Below are positions 21,501 to 32,066 of a stretch of 64,000 bases of DNA, one piece after another (within the stretch, counting starts at the first letter, position 1; each line of letters begins with the position of its first letter). Source of the stretch: Steinernema hermaphroditum (lineage: Eukaryota > Nematoda > Chromadorea > Rhabditida > Steinernematidae); contig CM059623.1 in NCBI GenBank assembly GCA_030435675.1, forward strand, positions 5,420,012 to 5,484,011. The letters are read 5' to 3'. Below the pieces are notes generated by a model. It searched no databases, had not been told where the DNA came from, and was given only the letters and a program-made list of their open reading frames with translations. Both the position numbers and the translations under genes were made by a program.

Positions 21501-24213
21501 GATTTCTTCCCGTTGGCGGGAGATTGGTGTTTTTCACCCAAAGAAAGCGTACTGCGTCTCTTTCGGACTCAAGCAACTTGACTTGCAGGAATGCTTTTTC
21601 AACGTCACCAACTAGAGCAATCGAACCCGTTCTGAAACGTAGATTTATCCCGACAATGAGGGGAAGGATGGTTGGGCCTTGGTTTATTGCGTCATTTAGT
21701 GACATGCTACCTCGAAAGTGTGCTGATGCGTCAAAGACGATGCGCACTTTAGTTGTTTCTTTCTGAGGCGTTACTACGGGCTGATGCGCTAGGTAATGTA
21801 CTACCTGACCCGTTGGTGCGTCTGGATCGACTTCTTCGATCATTTTGCGGTTCAATTGCTCAGAAAATGTGTCCTGATATCCTTTCAGGATCTGTTCATC
21901 AGCTCGTTCTAGAGTCTGCTTTAATCGCTTGTATGCGATGGCCCAATTCGATGGCAGTTCTGCGATTTCCTGTTTCCACGGAAATTTGACGTAGTATCCG
22001 TCTTCTCTCAATTCAACTGATGCGTGGAATTCGTCTGCGACCTTTTTGTTCGTTATTTGCTTCTCTTCTTTCGCAGTTCCGCCGAACTCTGCGAGCGTAT
22101 CGTTCTTTGTCCATTCGGATATCATGGTCTCCACGGCTTCTTTCTCCGCTTGCTGAACAATGTCGAACTTGAGCTCTTGCGTTGGAGCGTCGCTCATTTG
22201 GAGACAGACGATGCTGTCGTTTGGAGATGCGTCTGGAGCGTCTTCTTTGCCGGAGATCATTGCTCCGAGCGTCGTTGGGAAGACAAACAAGCCTGAGGGC
22301 AGCGCCCTCGGCGTTCCTTTCAGAAACTGACCTAAATAGTCGGCACCTATTAACAAATCGGGCTTTCTGCCCTTGCGCAATTCTTTGCTGCTCTCTGACA
22401 GCTGCAATCCGAGGTTCTTCAGCGTTTCACGGTCTTCCTTGGACAGCTTCGGGCGCTCGATCGTTCCTTTGACGATCTGTTTGATCTCCAGCGCCTTGAT
22501 TTGCGTTCTGGATCCATTTGGCGCCGTCACGTCGATTTGCTTCACTGGAACTGCGTTTTTCTTGATGACTTCTTCTTGCGCGAACCCACGAGCTGAAAAA
22601 GAGCGTAGATCAACAGTAGGCAAGTTCAATTTTCGCGCCGCGTCTACGGTGATGAAGCTTTCACTCGATGCTGAGTCTAGAATCACTGTTAGCTTATTGC
22701 AAACATGCGTATTCTTGTCGATAACCATTGCAGAGCCAGCTAAAATGTACGATTTCTCGCCACGCTTCATTTTTGCGTCTACAGCTTCTGCGCTCGGCGC
22801 GCATAACTGCGTCGTTTCGACGAATTTCGAAAATCCCTCGTGCGCAGAGTTCGCGTTCTTCGCGAGACATAAGCTGATATGATGCGCTTTTCCGCAACGC
22901 GTGCATTTTGGCGATCGACATTCAGCAACAGAATGGCCTTTGCGTAAACAATTAAAACAAGCGCTCTTCCTCATAACTGCGTTCTTTCTCTCAGCCACGT
23001 CCTTATACGTTAAACAGTGCAGGGAACTGTGGCCTGGCTTGTCGCAAATCCGACAGGCGTTTATCACAAAAGGCGAAGGAGTTTCTTCGCTGATCTTCGC
23101 AGGAGCTTCGTTGCGAGAATGATCAACTTCCTGCGTTTCTCCGAAACGTGCTTTGTACGACTGTGCGCCACCGTACTCATTCTTTGTGCCGTAATGGCGA
23201 AAATCTTTGCGTCCCTTGTGGAATGAATCGCGGTCTTTGCGGCCTGCGTTCATCCTCGGATTTGACGGCTTCTCGTCTCTCCTAGCGACGGCGTTCTTCT
23301 CCAGTTCCCAAGTGATAAACTGGTCAAGTTTCTCGATGAGCGTCGACACCTGAGCTGACTTGGTGATGTGATGAGTTGTCATGAACGTCATCTGCGTCTC
23401 ATACGGGAACTTGTGTAGTATTTGAGTCCACGTGAACTCATTGTCAACCTGGATCTCGTAGGCTTTCAACTGCTCATAAATGGCCCAAATGTCGTTCAGA
23501 AGCTGGCGTTGAGCGTCCCAAGTGTCGCTCCTGCGCTGGATGTTGTTCAGCTTCTGCGTGAGGTCATTGATGACCTTCTGAGAGTCTCCGTACTGCTGTT
23601 GCAGTCGCTCCCAAACCATGTCATAGTTTTCCTCAGCTACTGCGAAACGGGCAACTGATCGAAGAGCGTCGCCTTTCAATGCGTTACGCAGATACGAAAA
23701 TTTCTGCAGCTTCGAAATCGGCTGCGAGTCTACGAGTTCCATAAACATGTTCTTGAAAGCGCGCCATTCCCAAGAGTTCCCAGCGAACTCCGGAAGCGTC
23801 ATTTTCGGCAAGCTTGAGTGCGTTTGAATTGGCTGCACTGCTTGCGTTATGGAAACAATAGAAAGCTTCGCTTTCTCAATAATGATGCGATATTTTCGCA
23901 GAATTTTGCGCTTAGCCTGGCGCAATTCATCGAGCGTTTCTTGTCCAGCTGTGCCGCTGGTTTCATAACTTTTCTCGACTGCGATTTGCTGCGTTTCGCT
24001 CAGCTTGCGAAAATCTTCCTGCAGCTTGACGAGGCTGTCGTTCAGCTTCTCGTCCACTTCTTCCACTTCCCTGTGGATACTCTGAACCGTTACGTCCCTA
24101 TCTGTGGGAGTCAACGCTTCCCACAGCACCATATCTTCCTGAATTTCCTCAATGATGCGTCGTGCTTCTGCCACATGAAGCGACACTTCGTTGAGGCGGA
24201 GCGTTATGCACAT
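18502..24213 (-). CDS. BEL/Pao Gag-Pol polyprotein (1903 aa)
   Basis: A single uninterrupted frame starts at ATG 24213. Domain order, with approximate residues: coiled-coil N-terminus; DUF1759 gag-like core (~130-290, LPEFAGNSWEWRAFKNMF); CCHC-type knuckles (~384-440, CRICDKPGHSSLHC and CFNCLRKGHSVAEC); aspartic protease (~508, VILDSASSESF); reverse transcriptase (~800-1000, with YVDN rather than YVDD at ~948); Pao-type RNase H (~1080-1200, CDANKN and LLTDSQIALAW); and integrase (~1420-1700, HHCC finger, then D in GLDYFGPL, D in TCDNAP, E in YERL). It makes the particle and copies and integrates the element. A primer site and LTR precede it on the right. No disabling mutation is visible. Confidence 0.95.
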   Translation of the reverse strand: MCITLRLNEVSLHVAEARRIIEEIQEDMVLWEALTPTDRDVTVQSIHREVEEVDEKLNDSLVKLQEDFRKLSETQQIAVEKSYETSGTAGQETLDELRQAKRKILRKYRIIIEKAKLSIVSITQAVQPIQTHSSLPKMTLPEFAGNSWEWRAFKNMFMELVDSQPISKLQKFSYLRNALKGDALRSVARFAVAEENYDMVWERLQQQYGDSQKVINDLTQKLNNIQRRSDTWDAQRQLLNDIWAIYEQLKAYEIQVDNEFTWTQILHKFPYETQMTFMTTHHITKSAQVSTLIEKLDQFITWELEKNAVARRDEKPSNPRMNAGRKDRDSFHKGRKDFRHYGTKNEYGGAQSYKARFGETQEVDHSRNEAPAKISEETPSPFVINACRICDKPGHSSLHCLTYKDVAERKNAVMRKSACFNCLRKGHSVAECRSPKCTRCGKAHHISLCLAKNANSAHEGFSKFVETTQLCAPSAEAVDAKMKRGEKSYILAGSAMVIDKNTHVCNKLTVILDSASSESFITVDAARKLNLPTVDLRSFSARGFAQEEVIKKNAVPVKQIDVTAPNGSRTQIKALEIKQIVKGTIERPKLSKEDRETLKNLGLQLSESSKELRKGRKPDLLIGADYLGQFLKGTPRALPSGLFVFPTTLGAMISGKEDAPDASPNDSIVCLQMSDAPTQELKFDIVQQAEKEAVETMISEWTKNDTLAEFGGTAKEEKQITNKKVADEFHASVELREDGYYVKFPWKQEIAELPSNWAIAYKRLKQTLERADEQILKGYQDTFSEQLNRKMIEEVDPDAPTGQVVHYLAHQPVVTPQKETTKVRIVFDASAHFRGSMSLNDAINQGPTILPLIVGINLRFRTGSIALVGDVEKAFLQVKLLESERDAVRFLWVKNTNLPPTGRNLVIYRYRCVPFGINASPFLLGATIAHHLSQCEDQTLAKKIVENTYVDNLILTCNTVDEAADLYAKSKREFSALRMNLREFMSNDNLVLEKIAFEDRSENAQPKILGTQWNSTTDELKLEVLVKPAKKATKRTVAQQAASIYDPMGLLIPLLHPAKRFQQELWLTNDWDEELNAEQKCEWQRIAGDIQGFKKCIPRRVANVEDTVDIVIFCDANKNTMACCAYAVCGKNSHLIMAKNRLKPLKTTVTVPRLELNAYVLGAELGTQLVQELKTQIRIASLVLLTDSQIALAWVQSPKTPVDAGIYVERRRSNFRKKCIDLEKDVEKVLVGYVNTLDNPADCATRGLEKHEFEDHLWWTGPRFLTKPHAEWPERCQPEKLSEEENAETVCLLTQTQNSRMTAVIPWKRTNSLRRLARIVAYVLRFIRIRMDKVSDQTRQKYARLGLEIRHADYSEPLRAEEITLSREMIIRCHQREAEEQGRWKEQKHLRPFLDSSQLWRCAGRLKNSSLSDSAKTPILIDSRSKLAEMIVQETHETINASAPLHLSARSTIATVRQTFWIPAIRRIVRSQMSKCWECKRFNNAPLQYPDMPDLPSRRVKSAEPFEHCGLDYFGPLKYRNLEDVTVRKSYGCIITCTVTRMVHLELVADATAKSFINALRNFMARRRVPRTITCDNAPTFALGEQVIATAFRDLEDTSEFVSFTADQEIRWLRITAYSPWKGAFYERLIQDIKRCLYKCMKRRIWPFEDLRTTLTQIEAIMNSRPLTYLDSEPGEWAILRPIDFVHRRARLSLPSTQTSEDVNDSTYFSEEELRALNSRKEALDALEESDKHTHKAWESFQRDYLISLREKHRRSLAQGRTQKIKPREGMIVMLEGDPLPKHCWKLARIEKLLPSSDGQIREVELFLPDSRTIKRSINHLIPMELSEEEDEASSSAQNLDHQPSEANVTAQNANSNVQDSTGEDDEDIPAQTVPAKVSKRTTRIVPSNRTTPYNLRPRNRRQ

Positions 24214-24375
24214 TTTCCACTGCGTAAATCAACAACAGATCAAAATAAAGTGCGTCCCACTCCACGAACTTCCTCGGAAGTGAAGGAAATTCGTAAAAAA
24301 CGAATACAATCTCAACAAACCAATCCCGAGCGATTGGCTGCGTCAAGCGTACGTACACCGGCGCTTCTGCCGTTT

Positions 24376-24389
24376 GGTCGTTGCACCAA
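24376..24389 (-). promoter_or_regulatory. Primer-binding site of the BEL/Pao element
   Basis: Directly after the 5' LTR (minus orientation) the sequence reads TTGGTGCAACGACC, beginning with the TGG expected opposite a tRNA 3' CCA end. I did not assign the tRNA. Confidence 0.6.
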
Positions 24390-25062
24390 TAAAAGCAAAG
24401 TGCGCTACGGCGGTGCTCGCCTCTAACTTCCGATCCGATCCGCAGCAATCGGAAGCGCCACGCGGGGATGTGCCCTTGAAGGCCGCTGTGACGTACGTGA
24501 CGCGTCTGCTTTTCCTTCTTCTTCTTGATCACTGCGTGTGATCCAAATCGCCCCTTGTGGCGATGCGTAGTCCCAGGCGACTACTGACTTACGCGCTCTT
24601 CTGGCAGCGAAGTCCTTCCTGTTCTCAGCGAGATACAGGGCCAAATAACCGCGGAATACGACGACGACTATGTACACGACTCGACGAATCCGGGATAGGT
24701 TGCGTTGCGGTCTAGAAACTAGCTAAAAGGCAACAATTTATCAACACGATAAAATAACAACCAAGCAACACGATAAAAATGTTCGCACCAGCGATACAAC
24801 AAGATAACCACAATCACACGAAGACGCGCGCTCTTGTGCGCGAGCGGGAACCATCGTCGAGCGAGCGGGAGGTCCGTTCAAGTTTGCACAACGAGAGGAG
24901 AATGCGTACGTTCGCTCTGCGAACTGGTGTAAGAGAAGACTCCGAGATAGAGATGCGTATGCGTAGCGTTCAGCGCTTTCACCACACTTTATGCCCCGAA
25001 CTTAAGATGCGTATAAGGATTAGAAAGAAAAAAATGCGTAACTTCGCAGCAAAGCTGCGACA
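24390..25062 (-). repeat. 5' LTR of the BEL/Pao element
   Basis: 673 bp, apparently the same as 16267-16939. It begins TGTCGCAGC on the minus strand and contains the promoter and polyadenylation region. It directly adjoins the CTAAA duplication and the 5' leader of the Rep-helicase gene. Confidence 0.93.
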
Positions 25063-25100
25063 CTAAAATCGAACACTCAAACCAAAGAACTATCAAAACC

Positions 25101-28100
25101 ATGCCCCGTCCGAGTAAAAGACAACTCGCTATGAAAAGTCTTGCCAATGAGAGGAAGAAGAAGAAGGTGGTGAGCAACCAGCCGGCTGCCGTTCAGCAAA
25201 TAGAACCTCAAGTCATGAACGACGCCATCATCCACCCAATGAGAACACTTTTTGCTCCGGTTGATGTGGCCCACCATTACGTGGATGCATACAGAAACGG
25301 AAATGACTACTACGTCAGCAGACTGGCCGCCGACGACATCCCATCCCTTGAAGACGGTCAATACGTAAGCAGTGGAGCGCTGTTCCAACGTCTACTTTTG
25401 GAGCTGGATAGATATAATTCAACAGAAGGTCGCGCCGCCGGCGAAAAGGTCACTCTCCTTGCTCCCGAAACTTGGGCCGGAACCCACACCTACTCACATC
25501 AGCGCCTAAGGCAGCACTGGGGAGAAGCGGCTAATTGTACATTCCTTTGCCGTGACTCCTTCCAAAGAGCAGTCGTTCCGATCAACTACAACAATATCCA
25601 CTGGCTCCTGGGAATCCTTGATTTCCAGAAGCACAAAATCTACGTCTACGATTCGTTGCCGGTATGAAACTGCTTTTGACCCTCAGATATTAACCTTACT
25701 TTTCTCAGAGAATCCTCAATAATGTCTCAGAACAGAAGGACAAGATCTACAAGTCCTTGAACGACATTTACGATGCCCTGGCCTCGATACGTCAGCTGCC
25801 CACCCATAACGTGCAGACCGTCTTGGCCTCTCCGTCGAAAGTCTGCTTTCAAACTGACGGCTACAACTGCGGCATCTTCACCATTGCCCACGCGATGAAT
25901 GCCATTATGCGTGGCCCACAAGCCAGAGGATGCCCTGACGCTACATTCCGCTCAGACCGCCTTTTGGAGATCCGAATGGATATCAAGGACGAACTCATGA
26001 GATTCTTCCCCGAAGCTCCAGTCGCCCGCCCACAACAACATGTTCAGAATGCTACCCCGCAACGCAACTACGTGGATCTGCGGCAATACATTTCCCCAAG
26101 TCCTTCTCAAACGAATGCCACTATGGAAATCCCGGTGACAACTATTTCGGCCGGACACGCTCGCAGATCAATCGAAAACAAGCACAATCAGGAGAGCCGC
26201 AGAATTTCAAATGTTCGTGCCACCACAACTAAGTTCCTTAAGAAATCAGGAATCAAGATCCGCCCTGGCAAACGCGGAAAGCGAGACCCTCCCTTCAACC
26301 TGGCCACGTACGTTCCCGACCCCGAGGGATATCGCTCCGGCCATCTGCAACCAACGAAGCACAAGTGGGCTTCCAACAGGAGGGACACCGCTTTGGTCAA
26401 GAAGCATTGCGCACACACTCGCTGTATCCGGTGTCCCTACTGTAAGGACTCTTACCTGTTCCCCGGTGAGACGTCCAAATTCTGCTGTTCCACCGGCGCC
26501 GCTTCCACCAAAAACGTTCCCAACCCCCTTTCCTTCTCTGATGAGTATGTCCTTTCCTCTTTAGCTTGCCCTTCCTACGTCAATCCTTCCAGACTTCTGA
26601 TGTGCTTCGACCGGGATTACCAGAAACAGAAGAACATCGGCGATATCCAGGCACAGTCGATAAAGCTGAACCAGCTTTTCCAAATGGCTTCGACTACCGG
26701 AGCTCAAGGAGAGGCCAATGGAAAGGGACGCCGAACGCTGAATACCAATGGAGCACCTGTTGTTATTGTGCAGGGATCGATCAAGCACAAGGTCTCCACG
26801 CTCATTCCCCCAAGGGATGCCGCCGGAAATGAGCGATCTCCCACTTTCGCCCAAGTCTACTGTATCGACGGCACCGACAAGCAAACGGATCTAAGAATGG
26901 ACAAGCTGAGGAGCTTCTCCGGTGCCAACATTCCTCGAGCCGTGATCAAAGGCATCACAGAGTACGATCAGCCCTTCACATCGCTTTCGAAAACCTTCAA
27001 TTTAGATTCATCGAGAAGCACAATCCTCTCGCCAAGTCGTTCAAAATGGCCTTTGAACTGTATAGAGAGCGCTGTGAGAATAACGAACCCGCTCAGTTTG
27101 AGAAGCTGATCGTCTTAACGAGGAAGGACGTTAGGAATCGAGAAGAGGGAAGACAGGGAGCCGACCTGCACGAGAGACAGATTCTCCAGCTGAACAGCGT
27201 CAATGAAGTCTACATCCCTGACCCGGATCACCAAGGACCAAGCCCTGTGGGAACATGGTTCCAGTTCAAGCGCGACACCTTCTACTTGAGAGAACTCCCG
27301 TTCTTCGATGAAAACACCGACCCCCTGTGCTACCCCATCCTTTTCCCAGGGGGAGAAAAAGGATACGGTTCCTATATCGACCGTGAGCAACCAAAGACGA
27401 AGAAGAAGATTCCCAAAGGCCCTACCAAGTGCCCCCTTTGTGATACTGGCAAATGCAGCATGACCATCGTCGACTCCTCCGGAACGAACTACGGCTTCGA
27501 GGACGACTATGAAGACGCAGCTGGAGGCGAAGTTCGACAAGAGCAAAGGTCTCAGAGAGATGAACGAGAAGACACCCCCCAACCAACCGTCGAACCAGTA
27601 GCCAGGGATGACTTCGACGACGAGTGCGCCAACTTGCAGGCACCTGAAGTGGAGCCTAATAGAACAGAAGAGGACTTCCGAAATGGAGAGCTATGTCCCA
27701 GAGACATAGACATGCTCAACTCCATTTTGGCCGAAGAAGAGGACGACGAAGAAGTGAACGCCGAAATGATGGACGAAAGTGAAGATGAAGAAGAAAATGA
27801 AGAGAACGATTACACAGAACAGGACGACTACGTTCTTGGTGCCGCTGAAGAAGCAGATGTCGATGAAGATGAAGATGCAGACCTTGAAGACCTCGCCGAC
27901 AGTATAGAAAAGAAAGGCCGTAAGTACCTTTCGGCCCGGGAATTCCTTCGCTTCCGGCTGCGCCGCGCTAAGCCCGGCACTTTCCACTTCTTCACCGAAT
28001 GCGGAAGACTTGGCCAACTCTACATCATCGACAGCTGCCAGAGAATCGAATCGAGGGACATCGAACAGATGAAGACACACATGAAGATCCGAGCCGAAGC

Positions 28101-31100
28101 CGCCGAAGCTCTCCGATACGTCCTTCAGAGAAGACTTCAAAGGATTACCAACTCGGATGTTCCAGTTGGCCGCATCTTCCTCCTGCCCTACACTTACCCT
28201 GGCGGTAAGGCATACATGCAGCGAAAGTTCCTCGACGCTATGGCAATTTCTGCCCGCGTCGGTGCCCCCTCCTTTTTCATCACCTTTACCGGTAATCCGA
28301 AGTGGCCAGAGGTTCTTCGGGAGCAGAGGCACAAGGATCAGCCACTAACGGAACTCTACGACATTCAATGCCGGGTGTTCCTGAGGAAACTGTACGAGCT
28401 GAAGAAGGATCTCCTACAGTGCTTTGGCGAACAAGTGGGGATGGCTATGAGCATTGAACATCAACAACGAGGAATGCCGCACGCCCACATCCTGCTGACA
28501 ATTCACCCGGAGGATTACGAAGTCTCCGGCGAACACATCGACGAGTACATTACAACAAACGTGCCAGACAAGGATGAGAATCCCGAGCTTTTCAACTTGG
28601 TGACTTCCCTGATGCACCACTACTGTGCTACCGACAAGCACAAGTGCCGCAAGAAGGTCAACGAAAAAGACAAGAACTGTAAACAAACGTACTGCTCCAG
28701 GGGATTCCCGAAGCCGTATTCAGATGTCAGTACCATAGACGGGCAGGGAACTGTCACTTACAAAAGAGAAGCCGGAAATACGTTCCAAAAACAGGTCACT
28801 GAAAACGGCCGAAAAGTCTGGAAGACATTCGATTCCCGCGACATCGTTCCCTACAACGAGAAGCTTCTTCTAAAGTACGGCTCCCATATAAATGTGGAGT
28901 ACTGTAGTAGCGTGGAATGCATTCGCTACATCCACAAGTACATTTTCAAAGTAAGCAATTCCCTTAAGTCATCAGCAATTAACTTCCTTCCATAGGGCTC
29001 CGAGCACTGCTTCGTAGGATTCAGATCTGGCCGTCAAGTGGCTCTAAATGTTCCCGCAGACGATGGATATGGTGTACATCCTTCAGTTATGAATCCCCGT
29101 GCCGATGGAATCGTCGTGGACTACGATGAAGCGGAACACGTCGACCTCTTCCGGACCCTCAGCGCTCATGAGGCTTATCTTCGGATCATGGGCGTTCAGA
29201 TCACCTACACCTCTCACTTCGTCGACTTCCTTCCGGTTCACGCAGAAGGAAATCGATTCGTCACCTACCGTGAAAACGCGGACGATCAAGAAATCGCCGA
29301 ACAGCTTCTTAAGGAATCGAAACTTGAAGCCTTCTTTGCCTTCTGGAAAGAGAACTACCGCAAGCCCAAGAGATGCCGTGAGAAGCCAATGACATATCCC
29401 GAATTCGCGGAATGCTACCGCTTCGACTACCAAGAAAGAAAATGGGTCAAAAGAAGTAAGAAACGCCCCGTCATTGCCCGCGTACAAGCTGTTCCTCTGG
29501 GCAAGCAAGAACTCTTCGCCATGCGGGCCCTTCTCATGGTCACCAAAGCTCCCAAGTCCTTCGAAGATCTTCGCGGAAAAAAGACTACTTACGCTGAGAA
29601 GGCGACAGAACTTGGCCTTATCGACTCGCCTAAGTTCTGGGACGACTACTTGGCTGAAGTGGTCAAGTTCGCCAAGCGACCCAAGGACATTCGAGCCGCC
29701 TTTGCCCGCTTAGTCACCATGGGCTGCCATCCGAACCCTATCCAGGCTTACCAGACCTTCAAAAAAGATATGTTCAGACCCAATATCCACCAAACCGCCC
29801 ACGAAGCTAAGAAAATTGGAATCCGCGACTTGGAACGTCGTCTTCGAAGGTTCGGCCGCAGCTTGGTGGAATTCGGCGAAGACGAAGTGGATCGCTTCTT
29901 CAGGGAAAGCGACAGTCTTTACCCTGAACTCGAAGACCGCAATGGTGATATCGATTATGATGGAATCCGCGAACAGGGAGATCAGGACTTCGAAATCCTC
30001 AACGACGATCAGAAGAACATCGTGAGAACCATCGAGGAAGCAGTGCAATATCGGCACTTACATAACCAACAGCGCCTTTTTGAACTCAACGGCTCCGGAG
30101 GCACCGGAAAAACCCTCACCATCAACACTCTGATTCGACGTCTCATCGGCCAAGGAAAGAAAGTCATCGTCTGCGCTTCCACTGGAATCGCAGCTACTCT
30201 TTTGGTTTCCGGAAAAACCGTCCATTCCGCGTTCAAAGTCGCTCCCAATCGCCCTGTTCCGCAGTATAGTGCCCACACCGAGCAGGGAAAGAAGGTCATG
30301 GAAGCCGAAGTCATCATTTGGGATGAAATCACCATGTCCAACAGGACTCTCATCAACGCCATCGACCAGCACTGCCGCGACGTCCTTCCCAACATCGACG
30401 ATCACAAGGAGACTGCCTTCGGTGGCAAAGTGGTGCTCGTGTGCGGCGACTGGAAACAGCTTCTTCCCGTTGTCGAAGGCGCCGCTGCCCCCATCGAACA
30501 ACTGAGAGCCTCATTCAAGTACACCGCATCAATCGACAAATTCAAGACCCTGAAGCTTACGAGGAACATGCGCATCGGACCCGATGAAGAATCCTACCGC
30601 CACTACACTGAAAGAGTTGGAAACGGCTACTACATGCTCGATGGGACCCTCGCACCGAAGAAACAACGTTTCATCCCACCGCACAGGGACAGCCACCAGG
30701 TCTTCTCCTCAGGCGATCTCCTAAGTGCTGTCTTCCCCGACGAACTCCTTTCTGACAAGGACCGCTACGAAGAGCTGGGAACCCGAGCCATTTTAGCCGC
30801 GCACAATGAGAACGTCGACAGGATCAATGCCGAGGCGCTCCGAAAGGTCCCTGGAGCGTCCACCATCTACGAGGCTATCGATGAACCGGCGGTTGACTGT
30901 CCCTTTACCGTACCCCTCCTTGGCCCCAAATCTTTCCAGCACCGGACGCCATCCGGCATGCCAATGCACCACCTTGAGCTCAAGGAAGGCGCCATGGTGA
31001 TGCTTCTCAGAAATCTCGATGTAGAGGCAGGACTCTGCAACGGCACGAAACTAATCGTCACAAAACTTCTACAGCACGGAGTAATGTGCAAGTTCGTCAA

Positions 31101-31431
31101 GCGTCCTCCCAACGGAGAAAAGAGAATCTTCATCTCGCCTCTCCGGTTCAAGCACGTCGACAAATGCGGCCCAACCTTCAGCTTCTTCCGTCGTCAACTC
31201 CCCCTTCGACTCTGTTACGCCATGTCCATTAACAAAGCACAGGGGCAGACCTTGGATCGATGTGGGCTTCTCTTGACAAGCCCCGTTTTCAGTCACGGTC
31301 AGCTTTATGTGGCGCTGACACGAGTCAGAAGAGCACAAGACCTCACAATGTGCGTTACAACTGACCCACTGGCCGAAATCAAGCTATTCAATGTCACATG
31401 TGATTCTCTCTGCGATAACACTGTCCTTTGA
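25101..31431 (+). CDS. Ulp1 protease-HUH Rep-PIF1 helicase fusion of the rolling-circle element
   Basis: Four exons (25101-25661, 25709-26961, 27006-28950, 28996-31431) join in frame to give 2064 aa. Residues ~80-270 are a Ulp1/C48 cysteine protease with triad H167 (NIHW), D184 (YDSL) and C241 (YNCGIF); the 17-residue H-D spacing matches Ulp1. Cys-rich motifs follow (CPYC...FCC and CPLCDTGKC), then a long acidic tract (~840-910). The Helitron-type Rep has the HUH pair H1097/H1099 (PHAHILL) and a two-Tyr motif Y1246/Y1250 (RYIHKYIFK). The SF1B PIF1-like helicase has Walker A GSGGTGKT at 1619 and Walker B IIWDE near D1696. Rep nicks and joins DNA ends and the helicase unwinds. AATAAA lies at about 31463. 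Most Helitron RepHel proteins I know lack an N-terminal Ulp1 domain. Confidence 0.9.
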
Positions 31432-31576
31432 ATGTCTGCTCCAAATGTACTGTACTGTTAAGAATAAAAGCCTACTGCTATAAAACTGCAAGCTCTGTAT
31501 TAAAAATTGCATTCAAATTCAAACACGGAAAAAGGCGCGATCCGTGGCCCGGAGATAGAGCATTGATAGTAGAAAC

Positions 31577-31615
31577 ATATAAGAGGTAGAGCATCGATTC
31601 CAAACACATATAAGA
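31577..31615 (+). promoter_or_regulatory. Duplicated TATA-like promoter of the coiled-coil gene
   Basis: Two imperfect copies of a motif containing TAGAGCATYGAT...ACATATAAGA lie at about 31555-31588 and 31589-31615, each with a CATATAAG box. The second is about 38 bases from the ATG at 31647, suitable for a short-leader transcript independent of the upstream helicase gene. Confidence 0.45.
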
Positions 31616-31646
31616 GACAAAAAACCCTCAGTCCATTTTCTCCACC

Positions 31647-32066
31647 ATGGACCGCGCCAAGGAACAACTCGAACGAAACCGCAAGGAAGTCCAGCGTTGC
31701 CGTGAACGTCTCATGAAGTCCCGTTTGGATAGACGCGTCGCGGAGGAACAGGAACAGCACCTTCTTCAAGAATTGGACGCCGCCCGTTCCCGAGTCCGCG
31801 CGACGAAATCCTCGGAATGGAGCGCCAAGAAAAGACTGGACTCCGCGATTGGCCTTTTTAGGCAGAGCGCGGACTGGGTCCGTCGGTCCCGCCAAGAGGC
31901 TGAGGTCTCTCAAGAGGCTGAGGCTCCTTGGTGGGAGGACGGAATCAGCGACACGCAGCTCGCCCCGCCGCCTACAGAGAAGAAGAAGGAAGAGCCCAAC
32001 GACGAGAAGAAGAAGGAAGAGCCCACCGACGAGCAGAAGCAGGAAGAACTCGAAGAGGAGAAATAA
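31647..32066 (+). CDS. Charged coiled-coil protein of the rolling-circle element
   Basis: A single exon of 139 aa. Residues 1-95 are a continuous Arg/Glu/Gln-rich helix with heptad character (KEQLERNRKEVQRCRERL). A short hydrophobic/Trp-containing stretch (APWWEDG) follows, then a tail of repeated EEPNDEKKK/EEPTDEQK units. An AATAAA sits about 20 bp after the TAA. It has its own TATA-like promoter. I do not recognise a family. Its location between the helicase gene and the element terminus makes it cargo or an accessory gene of the element. Confidence 0.62.
   Translation: MDRAKEQLERNRKEVQRCRERLMKSRLDRRVAEEQEQHLLQELDAARSRVRATKSSEWSAKKRLDSAIGLFRQSADWVRRSRQEAEVSQEAEAPWWEDGISDTQLAPPPTEKKKEEPNDEKKKEEPTDEQKQEELEEEK

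Larger units (their letters stand above)
16267..25062 (-). mobile_element. BEL/Pao LTR retrotransposon, intact and recent (8796 bp)
   Basis: Two 673-bp LTRs (16267-16939 and 24390-25062) show no difference that I can see by eye, flanked by CTAAA on both sides (16262-16266 and 25063-25067), the 5-bp duplication typical of BEL/Pao. The element reads on the minus strand: 5' LTR at the right, primer-binding site 24376-24389, a 1903-aa Gag-Pol frame, a second ORF of 396 aa, polypurine tract 16940-16956, then 3' LTR. It sits in the divergent promoter region of the rolling-circle element's two genes. Matching LTRs and open frames indicate a very recent insertion. Confidence 0.94.

Noticed and set aside
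29083..29508. Minus-strand frames of 100-215 aa opposite the Rep-helicase gene
   Set aside because: Antisense shadows of a strongly biased coding sequence; no splice signals or motifs.
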